A stretch of 64,000 nt of DNA from AP-15 sp963799085 (GCA_963799085.1 CAWCWA010000017.1:62001-126000); one strand, 5' to 3'; shown: positions 48,402 through 58,426, counted from the first letter of the stretch. Notes: generated from the letters alone by a model not told the origin. Translations and numbers: made by a program.

Positions 48402-49688
48402 TCAATCGCTATAGCGCGGCTTGGTGCAGTTGCCGCAAACCCAGGGATAGGTCCAATCGGCGACCTTGCCCTTGTCCTCCGCCAGATACGGGCTCCACGC
48501 GTCGGCCTTGATGACGCCCTTGGTCGAGGACACGATGTCGAACTGCCCGTCGGGGCGGATCTCGCCGATCATCACCGGCTTCGAGAGGTGATGGTTGGTG
48601 TTCATGACCTCGACAAACCCGCTCGGCGCCTGAACCTTCTGCCCGTACATCGCCTGTCGCACCGCGTCGACGTCGGTGGTGCCGGCCTGCCGCACCGCCT
48701 GCGTCCACATCTTGAAGCCGATGTAGTGCGCCTCCATCGGGTCGTTGGTCACGCGCTTCGGGTTCTTGATGAACTCGTGCCACTCCTTGATGAAGGCTTC
48801 GTTGGTCGGGTTCTTCACCGATTCGAAATAGTTCCACGCGGCGAGGTGTCCGACCAAATTCTTCGTGTCGATGCCGGCCAGTTCCTCTTCACCGACCGAA
48901 AATGCGATGACCGGGATGTCCGAGGCCTTGACGCCGGCATTGGCCAGTTCCTTGTAGAACGGAACATTCGCATCGCCGTTGATGGTCGACACCACCGCGG
49001 TCTTCTTCCCTGCTGACGCAAAGGTCTTGATCGCCGCGACCTCGGTCTGCCAGTCGGAATAGCCGAACGGCGTGTAGTTGATCTTGATGTCCTCGTCCTT
49101 GACGCCCTTCGACTTCAGAAAGGCTTCGAGGATCTTGTTGGTGGTCCGGGGATAGACGTAGTCGGTGCCTTCGAGCACCCAGCGCTTCACCGCGCCGCCT
49201 TCCTCGCTCATCAGATATTCGACGGCCGGGATCGCCTGCTGGTTCGGCGCCGCGCCGGTGTAGAACACGTTGTTCGAGCTTTCCTCGCCTTCGTACTGCA
49301 CCGGGTAATACAGCAGCCCGTTCAGCTCCTCGAATACCGGCAGCACCGATTTGCGCGACACCGAGGTCCAGCAGCCGAACACCGCGGCGACCTTGTCCTT
49401 GGTCAAAAGCTCGCGCGCCTTTTCGGCAAAGAGCGGCCAGTTCGACGCCGGGTCGACCACCACCGCCTCGACCTTCTTGCCGAGCAGCCCGCCCTTCTTG
49501 TTGATGTCGTCGACCATCATCAGGATCGTGTCCTTCAGCGTCGTCTCGCTGATCGCCATCGTGCCCGACAGCGAATGCAGAACGCCGACCTTGATCGTTC
49601 CCTGGGTCTGCGCGGTGGCGGCACCCGCCGCACCGGCTATCGCGGCCGCAGCAAGCGCCCCGCGCCACATTGTCTGCAAAATTCTCAT
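48402..49688 (-). CDS. urtA: Urea ABC transporter substrate-binding protein UrtA
   Basis: An intact 428-residue protein from ATG 49688 (AAAAGGGGA upstream). The signal peptide is MRILQTMWRGALAAAAIAGA with cleavage near ATAQ. UrtA signature parts: IKVGVLHSLSGTMAISETTL, AVFGCWTSVSRKSVLPVFEELNGLLYYPVQYEGEESSNN (the CWTS and YPVQYEG segments are diagnostic), NGDANVPFYKELA and the C-terminal PWVCGNCTKPRYSD. It binds urea in the periplasm and feeds UrtBC. A further upstream in-frame start would remove the signal peptide context. Confidence 0.96.
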   Translation of the reverse strand: MRILQTMWRGALAAAAIAGAAGAATAQTQGTIKVGVLHSLSGTMAISETTLKDTILMMVDDINKKGGLLGKKVEAVVVDPASNWPLFAEKARELLTKDKVAAVFGCWTSVSRKSVLPVFEELNGLLYYPVQYEGEESSNNVFYTGAAPNQQAIPAVEYLMSEEGGAVKRWVLEGTDYVYPRTTNKILEAFLKSKGVKDEDIKINYTPFGYSDWQTEVAAIKTFASAGKKTAVVSTINGDANVPFYKELANAGVKASDIPVIAFSVGEEELAGIDTKNLVGHLAAWNYFESVKNPTNEAFIKEWHEFIKNPKRVTNDPMEAHYIGFKMWTQAVRQAGTTDVDAVRQAMYGQKVQAPSGFVEVMNTNHHLSKPVMIGEIRPDGQFDIVSSTKGVIKADAWSPYLAEDKGKVADWTYPWVCGNCTKPRYSD

Positions 49689-49810
49689 GGCATCCCCTTT
49701 TCCCGCTCGCGCGGCGCCTTGACGGCCGGCGCGCCCGGCAGGAGCAAGATCGAGGCCAAGGCCCGGAAAGGGGCGGACGCGGTTCGCCGATCGCGGCAAT
49801 TTCTAGCTAT

Positions 49811-49837
49811 TGCCTAAATTATAGGCAGAATTCTGCC
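49811..49837. promoter_or_regulatory. Overlapping palindromes upstream of urtA
   Basis: TGCCTA-N5-TAGGCA (49811-49827) overlaps the perfect palindrome GGCAGAATTCTGCC (49824-49837). On the minus strand the overlap contains TATAAT (49823-49818), about 130 bases before the urtA start. An operator for a dimeric regulator of the urt operon is plausible. No -35 box is convincing and the site could also serve the divergent gene at 49924. Confidence 0.5.
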
Positions 49838-49923
49838 GTGACCGTCGCCATGGTGCCCGATGAACGGGCTGGCGAGCCCTCGATCCGGAGGGTAGGCTCA
49901 GCCGGGTCAAAAAGGATTTCGCG

Positions 49924-50324
49924 ATGACCGATAGCGATGCCGTGCTGGCCGCCAATCTCGAATTCTACCGCGCCTTCACGACGCGCGACGTGGCCGCGAT
50001 GGATGCTGCTTTGGGCCCGCCGGTCGCCGGTCGCCTGCCTCCATCCGGGTTGGACCGTGCTGACCGATCGCGACGAGATCATGGCGAGTTGGAACGGCAT
50101 TCTGTCGAACCCGGAGTCGCCCCGCATCGCCTGCTACGACGAGCGCGTGCTGCTCTACGGCGACACAGCACTGGTGCTGTGCGAGGAGGAATTGGCGGGC
50201 GGCACGCTCGCCGCCAGCAATTTTTTCGTCCGTGAGGAAGGTCGGCTGGCGGATCGCGCACCATCAGGCTGGCCAGATCGTCCGCCGCCAGCCCGAGCCG
50301 CGCCGTCCGTCCCGACTCAACTGA
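49924..50324 (+). CDS. SnoaL/NTF2-like small protein, two frame shifts
   Basis: About 133 residues. The cone-shaped NTF2 fold is suggested by the start LAANLEFYRAFTTRDVAAMDAL, the strand GWTVLTDRDEIMASWNGIL, CYDERVLLYGDTALVLCEEEL and FFVREEGWRIAHHQAGQI, a usual pattern of DUF4440/SnoaL-like stand-alone domains. Frames change near 50025 and 50243. It is divergent from urtA. Its stop (50322-50324) overlaps the convergent amidase gene end. These proteins are often isomerases or binding proteins; no substrate is deducible. Confidence 0.75.
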
Positions 50325-51090
50325 GCCGTCGCTTCGCGCCGCTGACCGTTGCTGAATCTGCGCGCCGCCGGGCAAACGCCGCCCGGACCTCGGCGAGGCG
50401 AAGCGCGGTCTCGTGATCGAGCCGGCCGTCCCAGCGCTGCGGCCGAAACCGGCGCTGAAAGGCGGCCAAGGCGACGTGTTCGTCTCCGGGCGTCACCTCG
50501 TACCCGATCCTCGCCAGATCGGCGAGCGCCCCCGAACGTTCGACCACCCCGACGCCGCGGCCACGGCGGCCCGCCAGACCCGGCGCCGGCGGCGGCCACA
50601 AGCCTATCCCGGCGCGGGCGAGGCGCGGCCAGTCGAAGAGCTCGCCGGGATCGGCCTTGCGGTCGGGCGCGATGTCGGAATGGCCGACCACACGATGCGG
50701 CGGGATCGGGTGGCGGGACGAGCAATGTCGCGGCACAAGTCTTCGACCGCCGCCATCTGCGCTTCGGGAAAGGGCCGGTAGCCCCATTCATGGCCGGGAT
50801 TGACGATCTCGACGCCGATCGAAACGAAGTTGAGGTCGGTTTCGCCCTGCCAGCAGGACACGCCCGGCATGAAATGCGCGCCGCGCCTCCGGCACCAGCC
50901 GCCAGATCGCGCCGTCCTCCTCGACGACATAATGCGCGCTGACCCGCGCCGCGGATCGCACAGCCGGTCGATCGCCGCCGCGGCACTCTGCATGCCGGTA
51001 TAATGCAGCACCAGCATGTCGATCCGCGTCGGGGTCGCCGCGGCTGGTCGTGGTTCGGCGAGGCCGTTCGCGGATCGCCGGCAGGGTCAT
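50317..51090 (-). CDS. N-acetylmuramoyl-L-alanine amidase (AmpD-like), frame shifts
   Basis: About 257 residues. The amidase_2 zinc site can be followed: LVLHYTGMQSAAAAIDRL (first His), SAHYVVEEDGAIWRLVPEARRAFHAG, SIGVEIVNPGHEWGYRPFP and VVGHSDIAPDRKADPGELFDW (His and Asp ligands). A C-terminal peptidoglycan-binding-like helix bundle follows (ALAAFQRRFRPQRWDGRLDHETALRL). ATG 51090 overlaps the J-domain gene stop (ATGA). Several +1 shifts occur between 51045 and 50700. AmpD-type amidases recycle anhydro-muropeptides in the cytoplasm, and no signal peptide is seen here. Confidence 0.85.
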
Positions 51091-51845
51091 CCCGGCCGCA
51101 CGCCGCTTTTCGCCAGCCGGTCGTAGGCGGCGTTGATTCGCGCGACGCGGGCGGTCGCCAGCGCGATGCATTCGGGTGGCAGGCCCTGCGCGATCACGAG
51201 GTCGGGATGGCTCTCGCGCACCAGGCGATGATAGGCCGTCGCGGATCGCGGTCGGCCGAGGCGCCAGGGCCGACTGCCGAGGATCGCATAGCGGGTCCTC
51301 GCCGCCGCTGTCCTGCTCGTCCCACACGTGATGCGCGCGGATCCGCAGCATAATCGCGCCGCTCGAAGCCGAAATGCCGCGCGACCTCGCGCAGATAGGC
51401 GTCCTCGGCGGCGCATACCTCGTCCATCGGCCAGCGCGATGTGAAAGAGGCCGCCGAGCAGGTCTTCGAGCACCGCGCGGTCGGCCGCAAACAGCCGCCC
51501 GACCTGGCGCGCATAGCTCTCGAAACCGGCGGTGCTGCTTGCGGGCAAGGTCGAAGACCAGCCGGACATGTTCCTCCTCGCCCGGCGGCACCTGAAAGAC
51601 TTCGCCGAAACGCGGCGACCTCGTCGCGGGTGACCGCCCCGTCGGCCTTGGCCATCTTGGCGCCGAGCGCGATCACCGCGATCGTAAAGGCGATGCGGCT
51701 GCGCGGGTCGGCTTCCGCGCCCGTCCTGGCCGTCGTGCGGCTGCCAGCCTGGGATGTGGCGCGCGGCGCGTTCGAGCAGCGCGCCGAGCGGTCCGCCGAA
51801 CGGCAGTTCGCGGGCGCCGGCGATGATGCGGCCGACAAAGCTCAT
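51087..51845 (-). CDS. DjlA-like protein: TerB-type domain plus C-terminal J domain, frame shifts
   Basis: About 250 residues. The start MSFVGRIIAGARELPFGGPLGALLE is the alphaproteobacterial DjlA-like lead. A TerB helical domain follows (FTIAVIALGAKMAKADGAVTRDEV; YARQVGRLFAADRAVLEDLLGGLFHIALADG). The J domain at the end carries DPYAILGV and the HPD motif in RLVRESHPDLVIAQG. At least five +1 shifts split the frames between 51750 and 51230. It would act as a DnaK co-chaperone. Coupling to the amidase gene by a 4-base overlap is common in this group. Confidence 0.82.
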   Translation of the reverse strand: MSFVGRIIAGARELPFGGPLGALLERAARHIPGWQPHDGQDGRGSRPAQPHRLYDRGDRARRQDGQGRRGGHPRRGRRVSAKSFRCRRARRNMSGWSSTLPASSTAGFESYARQVGRLFAADRAVLEDLLGGLFHIALADGRGMRRRGRLSARGRAAFRLRAARLCCGSARITCGTSRTAAARTRYAILGSRPWRLGRPRSATAYHRLVRESHPDLVIAQGLPPECIALATARVARINAAYDRLAKSGVRPG

Positions 51846-51988
51846 CAGCGTCGAAGCTATAGATCAAACGAAGGAGTCGACCGAGCAATCGCGCGAAGCG
51901 ATCGGCTGCACGCTCTCCATTCTTCCAACCGCATGGTACAATTTAATGATCAAAATGCAAAATCCAGCTCTGCGGGAGGAATGCGACG

Positions 51989-53321
51989 ATGTCATACGCT
52001 AGGAGCATCGGCAGCCGCGGCCGACGTCTATCCGCTTGGTCCAGCTGACTGGTGGGCATCGTCTGCATGGTGATGATCGCCAATCTGCAATACGGATGGA
52101 CCCTGTTCGTCAACCCGATCGACCAGAAATATCACTGGGGGCGCGCTGCGATCCAGGTTGCCTTTACGATTTTCGTTCTCACCGAGACTTGGCTCGTTCC
52201 GGTCGAGGGCTGGCTGGTCGACCGCTTCGGGCCGAAGATCGTCGTGCTTGTCGGCGGCGTGTTGGTCGGCGATCGCCTGGGCGATCAATTCGGTCGCCGG
52301 CGACACTCTGGACGCTCTATGTTGCGGCGGCGATCGGCGGCATCGGCGCCGGAGCGGTCTACGGCACCTGCGTCGGCAACGCGCTCAAATGGTTTCCCGA
52401 TCGGCGGGGGCTCGCAGCGGGCCTGACAGCCGCCGGCTTCGGCGCCGGGTCGGCGCTCACGATCATGCCGATCCAGGGGATGATCCAGTCGAGCGGCTAC
52501 GAAGCCACTTTCTTCTGGTTCGGCGTCGGCCAGGGGCTCGTCGTCGTGCTGCTGTCGTTGCTGCTGCGGGCCCCCCGGCCCGGCGAAACGCCGGCTTCCA
52601 CGCCGGTTGCGGCAGTCGACGCGCGACTATTCGCCGATCGAGGTGCTGCGCTCGCCGATATTTTGGGTTCTTTACGCAATGTTCGTGCTTGGTCGGCGCC
52701 GGCGGCCTGATGGCGACCGCGCAGCTGGCGCCGATCGCCAACGACTTCCAGGTCGCCAAGGTGCCGGTGAGCCTGCTCGGACTGACCCTACCGGCGCTGA
52801 CCTTCGCTTTGTCGATCGACCGCGTGCTGAACGGGCTGACGCGGCCGTTCTTCGGCTGGGTCTCCGACCAGATCGGCCGCGAGAATACGATGTTCATCGC
52901 CTTCGGCCTCGAAGCAGTCGGTATCTGGGCGCTCGGCACCTTCGGGCATGATCCGGTGCATTTCGTGATCCTGAGCGGGATCGTGTTCTTTGCCTGGGGC
53001 GAGATCTACAGCCTTTTCCCGTCGACCTGCACCGATGTCTACGGCGCGAAGATCGCGACGACCAATGCGGGCTTGCTCTACACGGCCAAGGGCACGGCCT
53101 CGCTGCTGGTGCCGTTCGCCAATGTGCTGGCGGCGGCGAGCGGAGGCTGGCACGCCGTGTTCGTCGTCGCAGCGCTCATGAACGCGGTCGCAGCGATCAT
53201 GGCGCTTGCCGTGCTGAAGCCGCTGCGGACCGCACGGGCGAGATCGGCGATCGGCGCGGTGCCGGGGCGCGCGGTTGAGGAGGGCGATGAGGGGCGATGG
53301 AGCGTTTCGACGCGATCGTGA
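51989..53321 (+). CDS. MFS transporter, oxalate/formate antiporter-like (OFA family), frame shifts
   Basis: About 435 residues from ATG 51989 behind GGGAGGA. The N-terminal span reads VGIVCMVMIANLQYGWTLFVNPID, the OxlT-like signature. The MFS loop is VEGWLVDRFGPK, and later come GTCVGNALKWFPDRRGLAAGL (OFA motif), RPFFGWVSDQIGRENTM and FFAWGEIYSLFPSTCTDVYG. Shifts lie near 52040, 52265 and 52690. The exact C-terminus is uncertain: the frame runs to 53321, overlapping the next gene. It probably imports or exchanges a small carboxylate or amino-acid derivative for the dehydrogenase encoded next. Confidence 0.85.
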
Positions 53322-54424
53322 TCGGCGGCGGGCTGGTCGGTACGGCGATCGCGTACGGGCTCGGACGCGGCGGGCTCGCGGTCGCGCTGATCGACGAGGG
53401 CGATGTCGCCTATCGCGCCTCGCGCGGCAATTTCGGGCTCGTCTGGGTGCAGAGCAAGGGGCTCGGCGCGCCGCATTACCAGCGCTGGACCCGCGCCTCG
53501 GCGGCGGAATGGCCGTCGCTGGCCGCCGACCTCGAGGAGCGCACCGGGGTCGCGATCGGGCCTCGAACAGGACGGCGGCTTGCAGCTCTGCCTCGGCGAG
53601 GACGGAGGTGGCAAAGCGCCGCGCCATGATGGAGCAGATGCGGCGCGAGGCCGGGAATTTCGGCTTCGACTACCGCATGCTCGAGCACGACGAGACTGGC
53701 CGCGATGCTGCCGGGTCTCGGGGCCGGCGGTCAGCGGCGCGTCGTGGACCCCGTATGACGGTCACGTCAACTCGCTGGCGCTGTTCCATGCGCTGCACCG
53801 GGCCTTTGCCGGATCACGGGCGGAACCTATCTGCCGAACTGCACGGTCGACGCACGCCGAGGCCGCGCCCGGCGACTTCCGCATCGACGGCCGGCGGCGA
53901 AACGATCGGCGCGCCGAAGATCGTGCTCGCCGCCGGTCTCGGCAACGCGGCGCTGGCGCCGCTGTTCGGGCTCAACGCGCCGGTGCGGCCGCAGCGCGGC
54001 CAGATCCTGGTGACCGAGCGCACCAGCCGCGCCTGGCCGCTGCCGCTCGGCAGCATCCGGCAGACCCCGGAGGGCACGATCATGCTCGGCAGCAGCGAGG
54101 AGGAGGTCGGCTTCGACACCGGGCAGAACCCGGCGGTGATGCAGGACGATCGCCGAGCGCGCCGTCTGTACGTTTCCGTGGCTCGCGCGAATTGCAGATC
54201 GTGCGCGCCTGGGCGGCGCTGCGCGTGATGCCGCCGGACGGGTTGCCGATCTACGACCAATCCGAGCGCTATCCCGGCGCCTTCACCGCGAATTGCCACA
54301 GCGGCGTCACGCTGGCCGGCGGCGCACGCCAATCTGTTCGCGCCGATGGTCGCCGCCGGCGCGCTCGACCCGATGATGGCGCCGTTCTCGGCCAAGACGC
54401 TTCGATGTTCCGGCTGCGGCCTGA
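53297..54424 (+). CDS. FAD-dependent amino-acid oxidase-like subunit (DadA/HcnC type), many frame shifts
   Basis: About 370 residues. The FAD-binding start is MERFDAIVIGGGLVGTAIAYGLGRGG. Then come SRGNFGLVWVQSKG, WTPYDGHVNSLALFHALHRAF, KIVLAAGLGNAAL, RGQILVTERTSRAWPLPLG and the C-terminal flavin loop LPIYDQSERYPGAFTANCHSGVTLA, as in glycine/D-amino-acid oxidase family subunits. About a dozen frame steps, all compatible with single extra bases, split it. Stop TGA 54422-54424 overlaps the start of the Fe-S subunit gene. It is the catalytic subunit of a three-part dehydrogenase. The substrate could be D-hydroxyproline, an opine or glycine. Confidence 0.8.
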
Positions 54425-54722
54425 CGCCGCGCCCCGGCGACTGGTCGACGGTCGAGGTCGAGGGCCGCACGGTCCGCGTGCCCGGGGCGCCTCGGCCGCC
54501 GCGGCGGTGCTGCTCGCCGGGCCTGCCGCAGCATACGCGACACGCGCGATCGGCGGCAGCGAGCGCGCGCCCTATTGCATGATGGGCGTCTGCTTCGATT
54601 GCCTCGCCGAGATCGACGGCGTGCCGAACCGGCAGAGCTGCATGGTCGCCGTCCGGCCCGGCATGCGCATCCGCCGCCAGCGCGGCCGGCGCGCTCGACT
54701 CGGTCGATGCCCGCCGGCGTGA
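54405..54722 (+). CDS. 2Fe-2S ferredoxin-like subunit (HcnA type)
   Basis: About 100 residues. MFRLRPDA is followed after a frame step by STVEVEGRTVRVP, then ASAAAAVLLAG and the cysteine set APYCMMGVCFDCLAEIDG with a fourth Cys in NRQSCMVAVRPGM. This is the short plant-type 2Fe-2S protein that forms the electron-transfer subunit of HcnABC-like and opine-oxidase-like complexes. It overlaps both neighbours. The C-terminal few residues depend on where the frame is restored. Confidence 0.8.
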   Translation: MFRLRPDAAPRRLVDGRGRGPHGPRARGASAAAAVLLAGPAAAYATRAIGGSERAPYCMMGVCFDCLAEIDGVPNRQSCMVAVRPGMRIRRQRGRRARLGRCPPA

Positions 54723-56151
54723 CGATCGCCGATCTCGCGATCGTCGGCGCCGGACCGGCCGGCATGGCGGCGGCGGTGCTCGCCGCCGAACTCGGGCTCG
54801 ACACGGTGCTGATCGACGAGCAGGACAGCCCCGGCGGCCAGATCTACCGCGCGATCGAGCGGGCCAGGCGACGCGGGCAGTCGCCGCTCGGCGCCGATTA
54901 CCTCGCCGGCCGCCCGCTCGTCGGCGGCGCTGCGCGCCAGCCCGGGCGACTACCGGCCGGGCACGACGGTGTGGCACATCGATCCCGGCGGCAGCGCGGC
55001 GGCGCGTTTCCGTCGTGGCGCGAAGGCGCAGCGAGACGATCGCGGCGCGCCGCATCCTGCTGGCGACCGGGGCGATCGAGCGGCCGGTGCCGATCCCGGG
55101 CTGGACCCTGCCGGGCGTCATGACGGCGGGCGCGGCGCAGATCCTGCTGAAGACCGCCGATCTGGTGCCGCAGGGCCGGGACGGTGATCGCCGGGCAGGG
55201 GCCGCTGCTGTATCTCGTCGGCGGCCAGCTGGCGCGCGCCGGCGCGCCGCCGCTGCAGGTGCTCGAAACGACCCCGCGCGACAATTACGCGCCGCGGCGC
55301 GGCGCAGCGGCTGGTGGCCGGGGCGGCGCGATCTCGCCAAGGGGCTGGCGATGATCGCTGGCTGCGCCGGCGCCGCGGGTGCCGGTGCGGCGCGGCGTGC
55401 GCGGATTGCGGGCGTCGGGCCGGCGGCGCTCGAGGGCGTCGCCTGGAACGGCGGCGAGATCGCCGCCGATCATCCTGCTGCTGCACGACGGGGTCATCCC
55501 GAACACGCAGATCGGCCTTGGCGCTGCAGCTGGCGCCATGTCTGGGACGAGGCGCAGCTGTGCTGGCGGCCGGCGGTCGACGAGTGGGGCCAGCACGAGC
55601 CTGCCGAGCGTCGCGATCGCCGGCGACGGCGGCGGCATCGCCGGGGCCGCGGCGGCGGTGCCGTCGGGCCGCCTCGCCGCGCTCGACGCCGCGCAGCCTG
55701 CTGGGCCGCATCGGCGACGCCGAGCGCGACCGCGCGGCCGCGCCGATCCGCGCCGCCCTCGCCCGCGAGCGCGCGATCCGGCCGTTTCTCGACGCGCTCT
55801 ACCGGCCGGCCGACCGCGGTGCTGTGCCCCCGAGGACGAGGTCATCGTCTGCCGCTGCGAGGAGGTGACGGCCGGCGAGATCCGCCGCGCCGTCCGGCTC
55901 GGCGCGCAGGGACCGAACCAGGTCAAGGCCTTCATCCGCTGCGGCATGGGGCCGTGTCAGGGGCGGCATCTGCGGCCCGGTCGTCAGCGCCGATCATCGC
56001 CGCGATCCGCGGCATGCCGATCGCCGAGGTCGGGACCTTCCGCCCGCGCGCGCCCTACAAGCCGATCACGGTCGGCGCGCTGGCCGGTCTTGAACTGTCG
56101 TCGGCCGATCCCTCTGAGGAGGTTCAGCCAGACACAACCAATTTGCGGTAG
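54708..56151 (+). CDS. FAD/NAD(P) oxidoreductase subunit with BFD-like 2Fe-2S C-terminus (HcnB type), many frame shifts
   Basis: About 470 residues. Start MPAGVTIADLAIVGAGPAGMAAAVLA (FAD GxGxxG), then DEQDSPGGQIYRAIER, ILLATGAIERPVPIPGWTLPGVMTAGAAQILLK and SVAIAGDGGGIAGAAAAV (second nucleotide site). The C-terminal Cys4 BFD-like cluster is VICRCEEVT-like (here VCRCEEVTAGEIRRAV) with FIRCGMGPCQGRHC. Ten or more +1 steps occur. It is the third subunit of the trio and passes electrons from the amino-acid oxidase subunit to the chain. It ends TSSADPSEE... then LR with TAG at 56149-56151, converging on the DUF2189 gene. Confidence 0.82.
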
Positions 56152-56979
56152 AGATGCCAGGTGGCGTGGCCCAGCACCGGCATCACGACAACAAGCCCGA
56201 GGAGGAACGGGATCGAGCTGATGACGAGAGCGCCAGCGACGATCAGCCCCCAGACCGCGATCGGGGCCGGGTTGGCGACGACGGCGCGCACCGAGGTCGA
56301 TACCGCGACGCCGAACCCGACATCGCGATCGAGCAATAGCGGAAACGACACCGTGCCGATCGCCAGCACCAGCAACGCAAAGACAGAATCCGATGCCGAC
56401 GCCGGCCGCGATCATCACCCAGCCGGGCCTGGTGGTGAACACGTCGTTGACAAAGCCGGCGACCGAAGCCGGTGGCTCGGGGCCGAGCGTGACATCGTAG
56501 AGGATTGCCGCGACGATCAGCCAGGCAAGAAACAGCGCCACCAGTAGCAGACCCAGCGCGGTGATCGCGCCGAACGAATGCGACCGCACGACGGCGAACG
56601 CGTCGGGAAACCCGACGCTCAGGCCCTGCTCTCGACGGCGGCTCATTTCATAGAGCCCGATGGCGGCCACCGGCCCGATCAGCGCAAAGCCGGAGGCGAG
56701 CGGGAACAGGAGCGGCAACAACCCGTAACCAAACGCCAAACGGGCCAACACCAGCCCGACCACCGGATAGATCAGACAGAGAAAGACGACATCAGTCCGA
56801 CATGCCGCGAAATCCTCGATCCCGCGGCGCAGAACCTCGCGCAGATCGCCGACATCGATATGCCGGATTTCCGGTCGCGCGGCCTCGATAGGACCGCCGG
56901 CCTGGGCAACCGATCCGAGCGCGCTGGCGGCAAGTTTAAGCTGGTCCGTCGTCCATTCGATCGGGTTCCGTATCGTCAT
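56124..56979 (-). CDS. DUF2189 membrane protein, one frame shift
   Basis: About 284 residues. A soluble N-terminus (PEIRHIDVGDLREVLRRGIEDFAAC) is followed by six hydrophobic spans: VVFLCLIYPVVGLVLARLAF, LPLLFPLASGFALIGPVAAIGLYEMSRRRE (the EMSRRRE junction is typical), and later SFGAITALGLLLVALFLAWL and GLIVAGALVISSIPFLLGLVVVMPVLGHATWHLYRK. One +1 shift occurs near 56385. DUF2189 proteins are common in Alphaproteobacteria near respiratory genes, and their role is unknown. The last 28 bases overlap the convergent HcnB-like gene. Confidence 0.85.
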
Positions 56980-57152
56980 GCATTCCTCCCGAACGCCGGT
57001 TCGAGGGGACGCAGCAGGTCACACCCCGCCGGCTGCCATACTATCTGCGCATATTGCGGCGGAATTCCAGCCAACAACGGCATTATTCCGAAGGCTCGCG
57101 GGCGCGCGCCTCTGCGGCGTTAGGATGATCCAGGCAGCGGACGAGGGGCGCG

Positions 57153-58418
57153 ATGCGGAATCTGCAGGCGAATGGCGAGCGGTTGTGGGCGAGCCTGATG
57201 GAACTGGCCCGGATCGGCGCCACCGACAAGGGTGGGGTCTGCCGGCTCGCCGCGACCGATCTTGACGCCGAGGCGAGGCGGCTTTTCATCGGCTGGTGCG
57301 AGGCGGCTGGTTGTACCGTAAAAGTGGACCAAATCGGCAACATCTTCGCGCGTCGCGCGGGTCGAAAACCGGAACATCCGCCGATCATGGTCGGCAGCCA
57401 TCTCGACACCCAGCCGACCGGCGGCAAGTTCGACGGCGCCTATGGCGTGCTGGCCGGCCTCGAAATCGTGCGGACTCTGAACGATCTCGGCTACGAAACC
57501 GAGGCGCCGGTCGAGATCGTCGCCTGGACCAACGAGGAGGGTTCGCGGTTTTCCCCGGCGATGGTCGGTTCGGGCGCTTTCGCCGGGGTGTTCGACCTCG
57601 GCTATGGGCTCGACCGGCCGGACAACGTCACCGGCGAACGACGCTCGGCGCCGAACTGCAGCGCATCGGCTTCGCCGGGCCGGAACCCGTCGGCGGCCGC
57701 CCGGTCGCAGCCTATTTCGAGGCGCATATCGAGCAGGGACCGATCCTCGAAGCGGCCGGGCTGCCGGTCGGCGTCGTCACCGGCGCCCAAGGCCAGCGCT
57801 GGTACGAGATCACCGTCACCGGGCAGGAGGCGCATGCCGGGCCGACACCGATGCCGCGGCGGCGCGACGCGCTGGTCGGGTGCCGCCCGCATGATCGACG
57901 CGGTCAACCGTATCGGCCACGCCCACGCGCCCCATGCCTGCGCCACGGTCGGCTTTGTCCAGGTCAGCCCCAATTCGCGCAACACGATCCCGGGCCGGGT
58001 GTTTTTCACGGTCGATTTCCGCCACCCCGTGGATGCGGTGCTGACCGCGATGGATCGCGAGTTGCGCGCCGCCTGCGCCGAGGCCGCGGCGACCCAGAAC
58101 CTCGACGCGCAGGTCGAGGAGTTCTGGTATTTCCCGCCGACCCCGTTCGACCCCGCGCTCGTCGCCGCGGTGCGCGAGGCGGCGGCGGCTCAGGGCTATC
58201 CGCACCAGGACATCCTCAGCGGCGCCGGCCACGACGCCGTCTACCTGGCGCGCGTCGCTCCCGCCGCGATGGTCTTCGTCCCCTGCGTCGGCGGCATCAG
58301 CCACAACGAGATCGAGGACGCCAAACCCGAGGATCTCACCGCCGGCTGCAACGTGCTGCTGAACGCGGTCCTCGACCGCGCGAACAATGCCTCACCCGCC
58401 GAGGGTGGGGCTTCCTAG
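57153..58418 (+). CDS. M20-family Zn-dependent amidohydrolase (N-carbamoyl-amino-acid hydrolase/allantoate amidohydrolase type), frame shifts
   Basis: About 418 residues from ATG 57153 (GAGGGGCG before it). Family motifs: LARIGATDKGGVCRLAATDLD, MVGSHLDTQPTGGKFDGAYGVLAGLE (first zinc ligands), WTNEEGSRFSPAMVGSGAFAG (Glu-Glu), EAHIEQGPILEAAGLPVGVVTGAQG, TVTGQEAHAGPTPM and SGAGHDAVYLAR with GISHNEIEDA at the end. A step near 57640 is reversed after two further extra bases near 57880. It hydrolyses N-carbamoyl amino acids, ureidopropionate or allantoate. With a PuuE-like gene and a urea transporter in the same window, allantoate is worth testing. Confidence 0.88.
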   Translation: MRNLQANGERLWASLMELARIGATDKGGVCRLAATDLDAEARRLFIGWCEAAGCTVKVDQIGNIFARRAGRKPEHPPIMVGSHLDTQPTGGKFDGAYGVLAGLEIVRTLNDLGYETEAPVEIVAWTNEEGSRFSPAMVGSGAFAGVFDLGYGLDRPDNVTGERRSAPNCSASASPGRNPSAAARSQPISRRISSRDRSSKRPGCRSASSPAPKASAGTRSPSPGRRRMPGRHRCRGGATRWSGAARMIDAVNRIGHAHAPHACATVGFVQVSPNSRNTIPGRVFFTVDFRHPVDAVLTAMDRELRAACAEAAATQNLDAQVEEFWYFPPTPFDPALVAAVREAAAAQGYPHQDILSGAGHDAVYLARVAPAAMVFVPCVGGISHNEIEDAKPEDLTAGCNVLLNAVLDRANNASPAEGGAS

Positions 58419-58426
58419 GGTGGGAT

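Noticed and set aside
53297..56151. Programmed +1 frameshifting, because extra bases can always be placed at codon boundaries
   Set aside because: Any one-base insertion can be parsed as lying between codons by altering one residue, so the apparent regularity carries no information.
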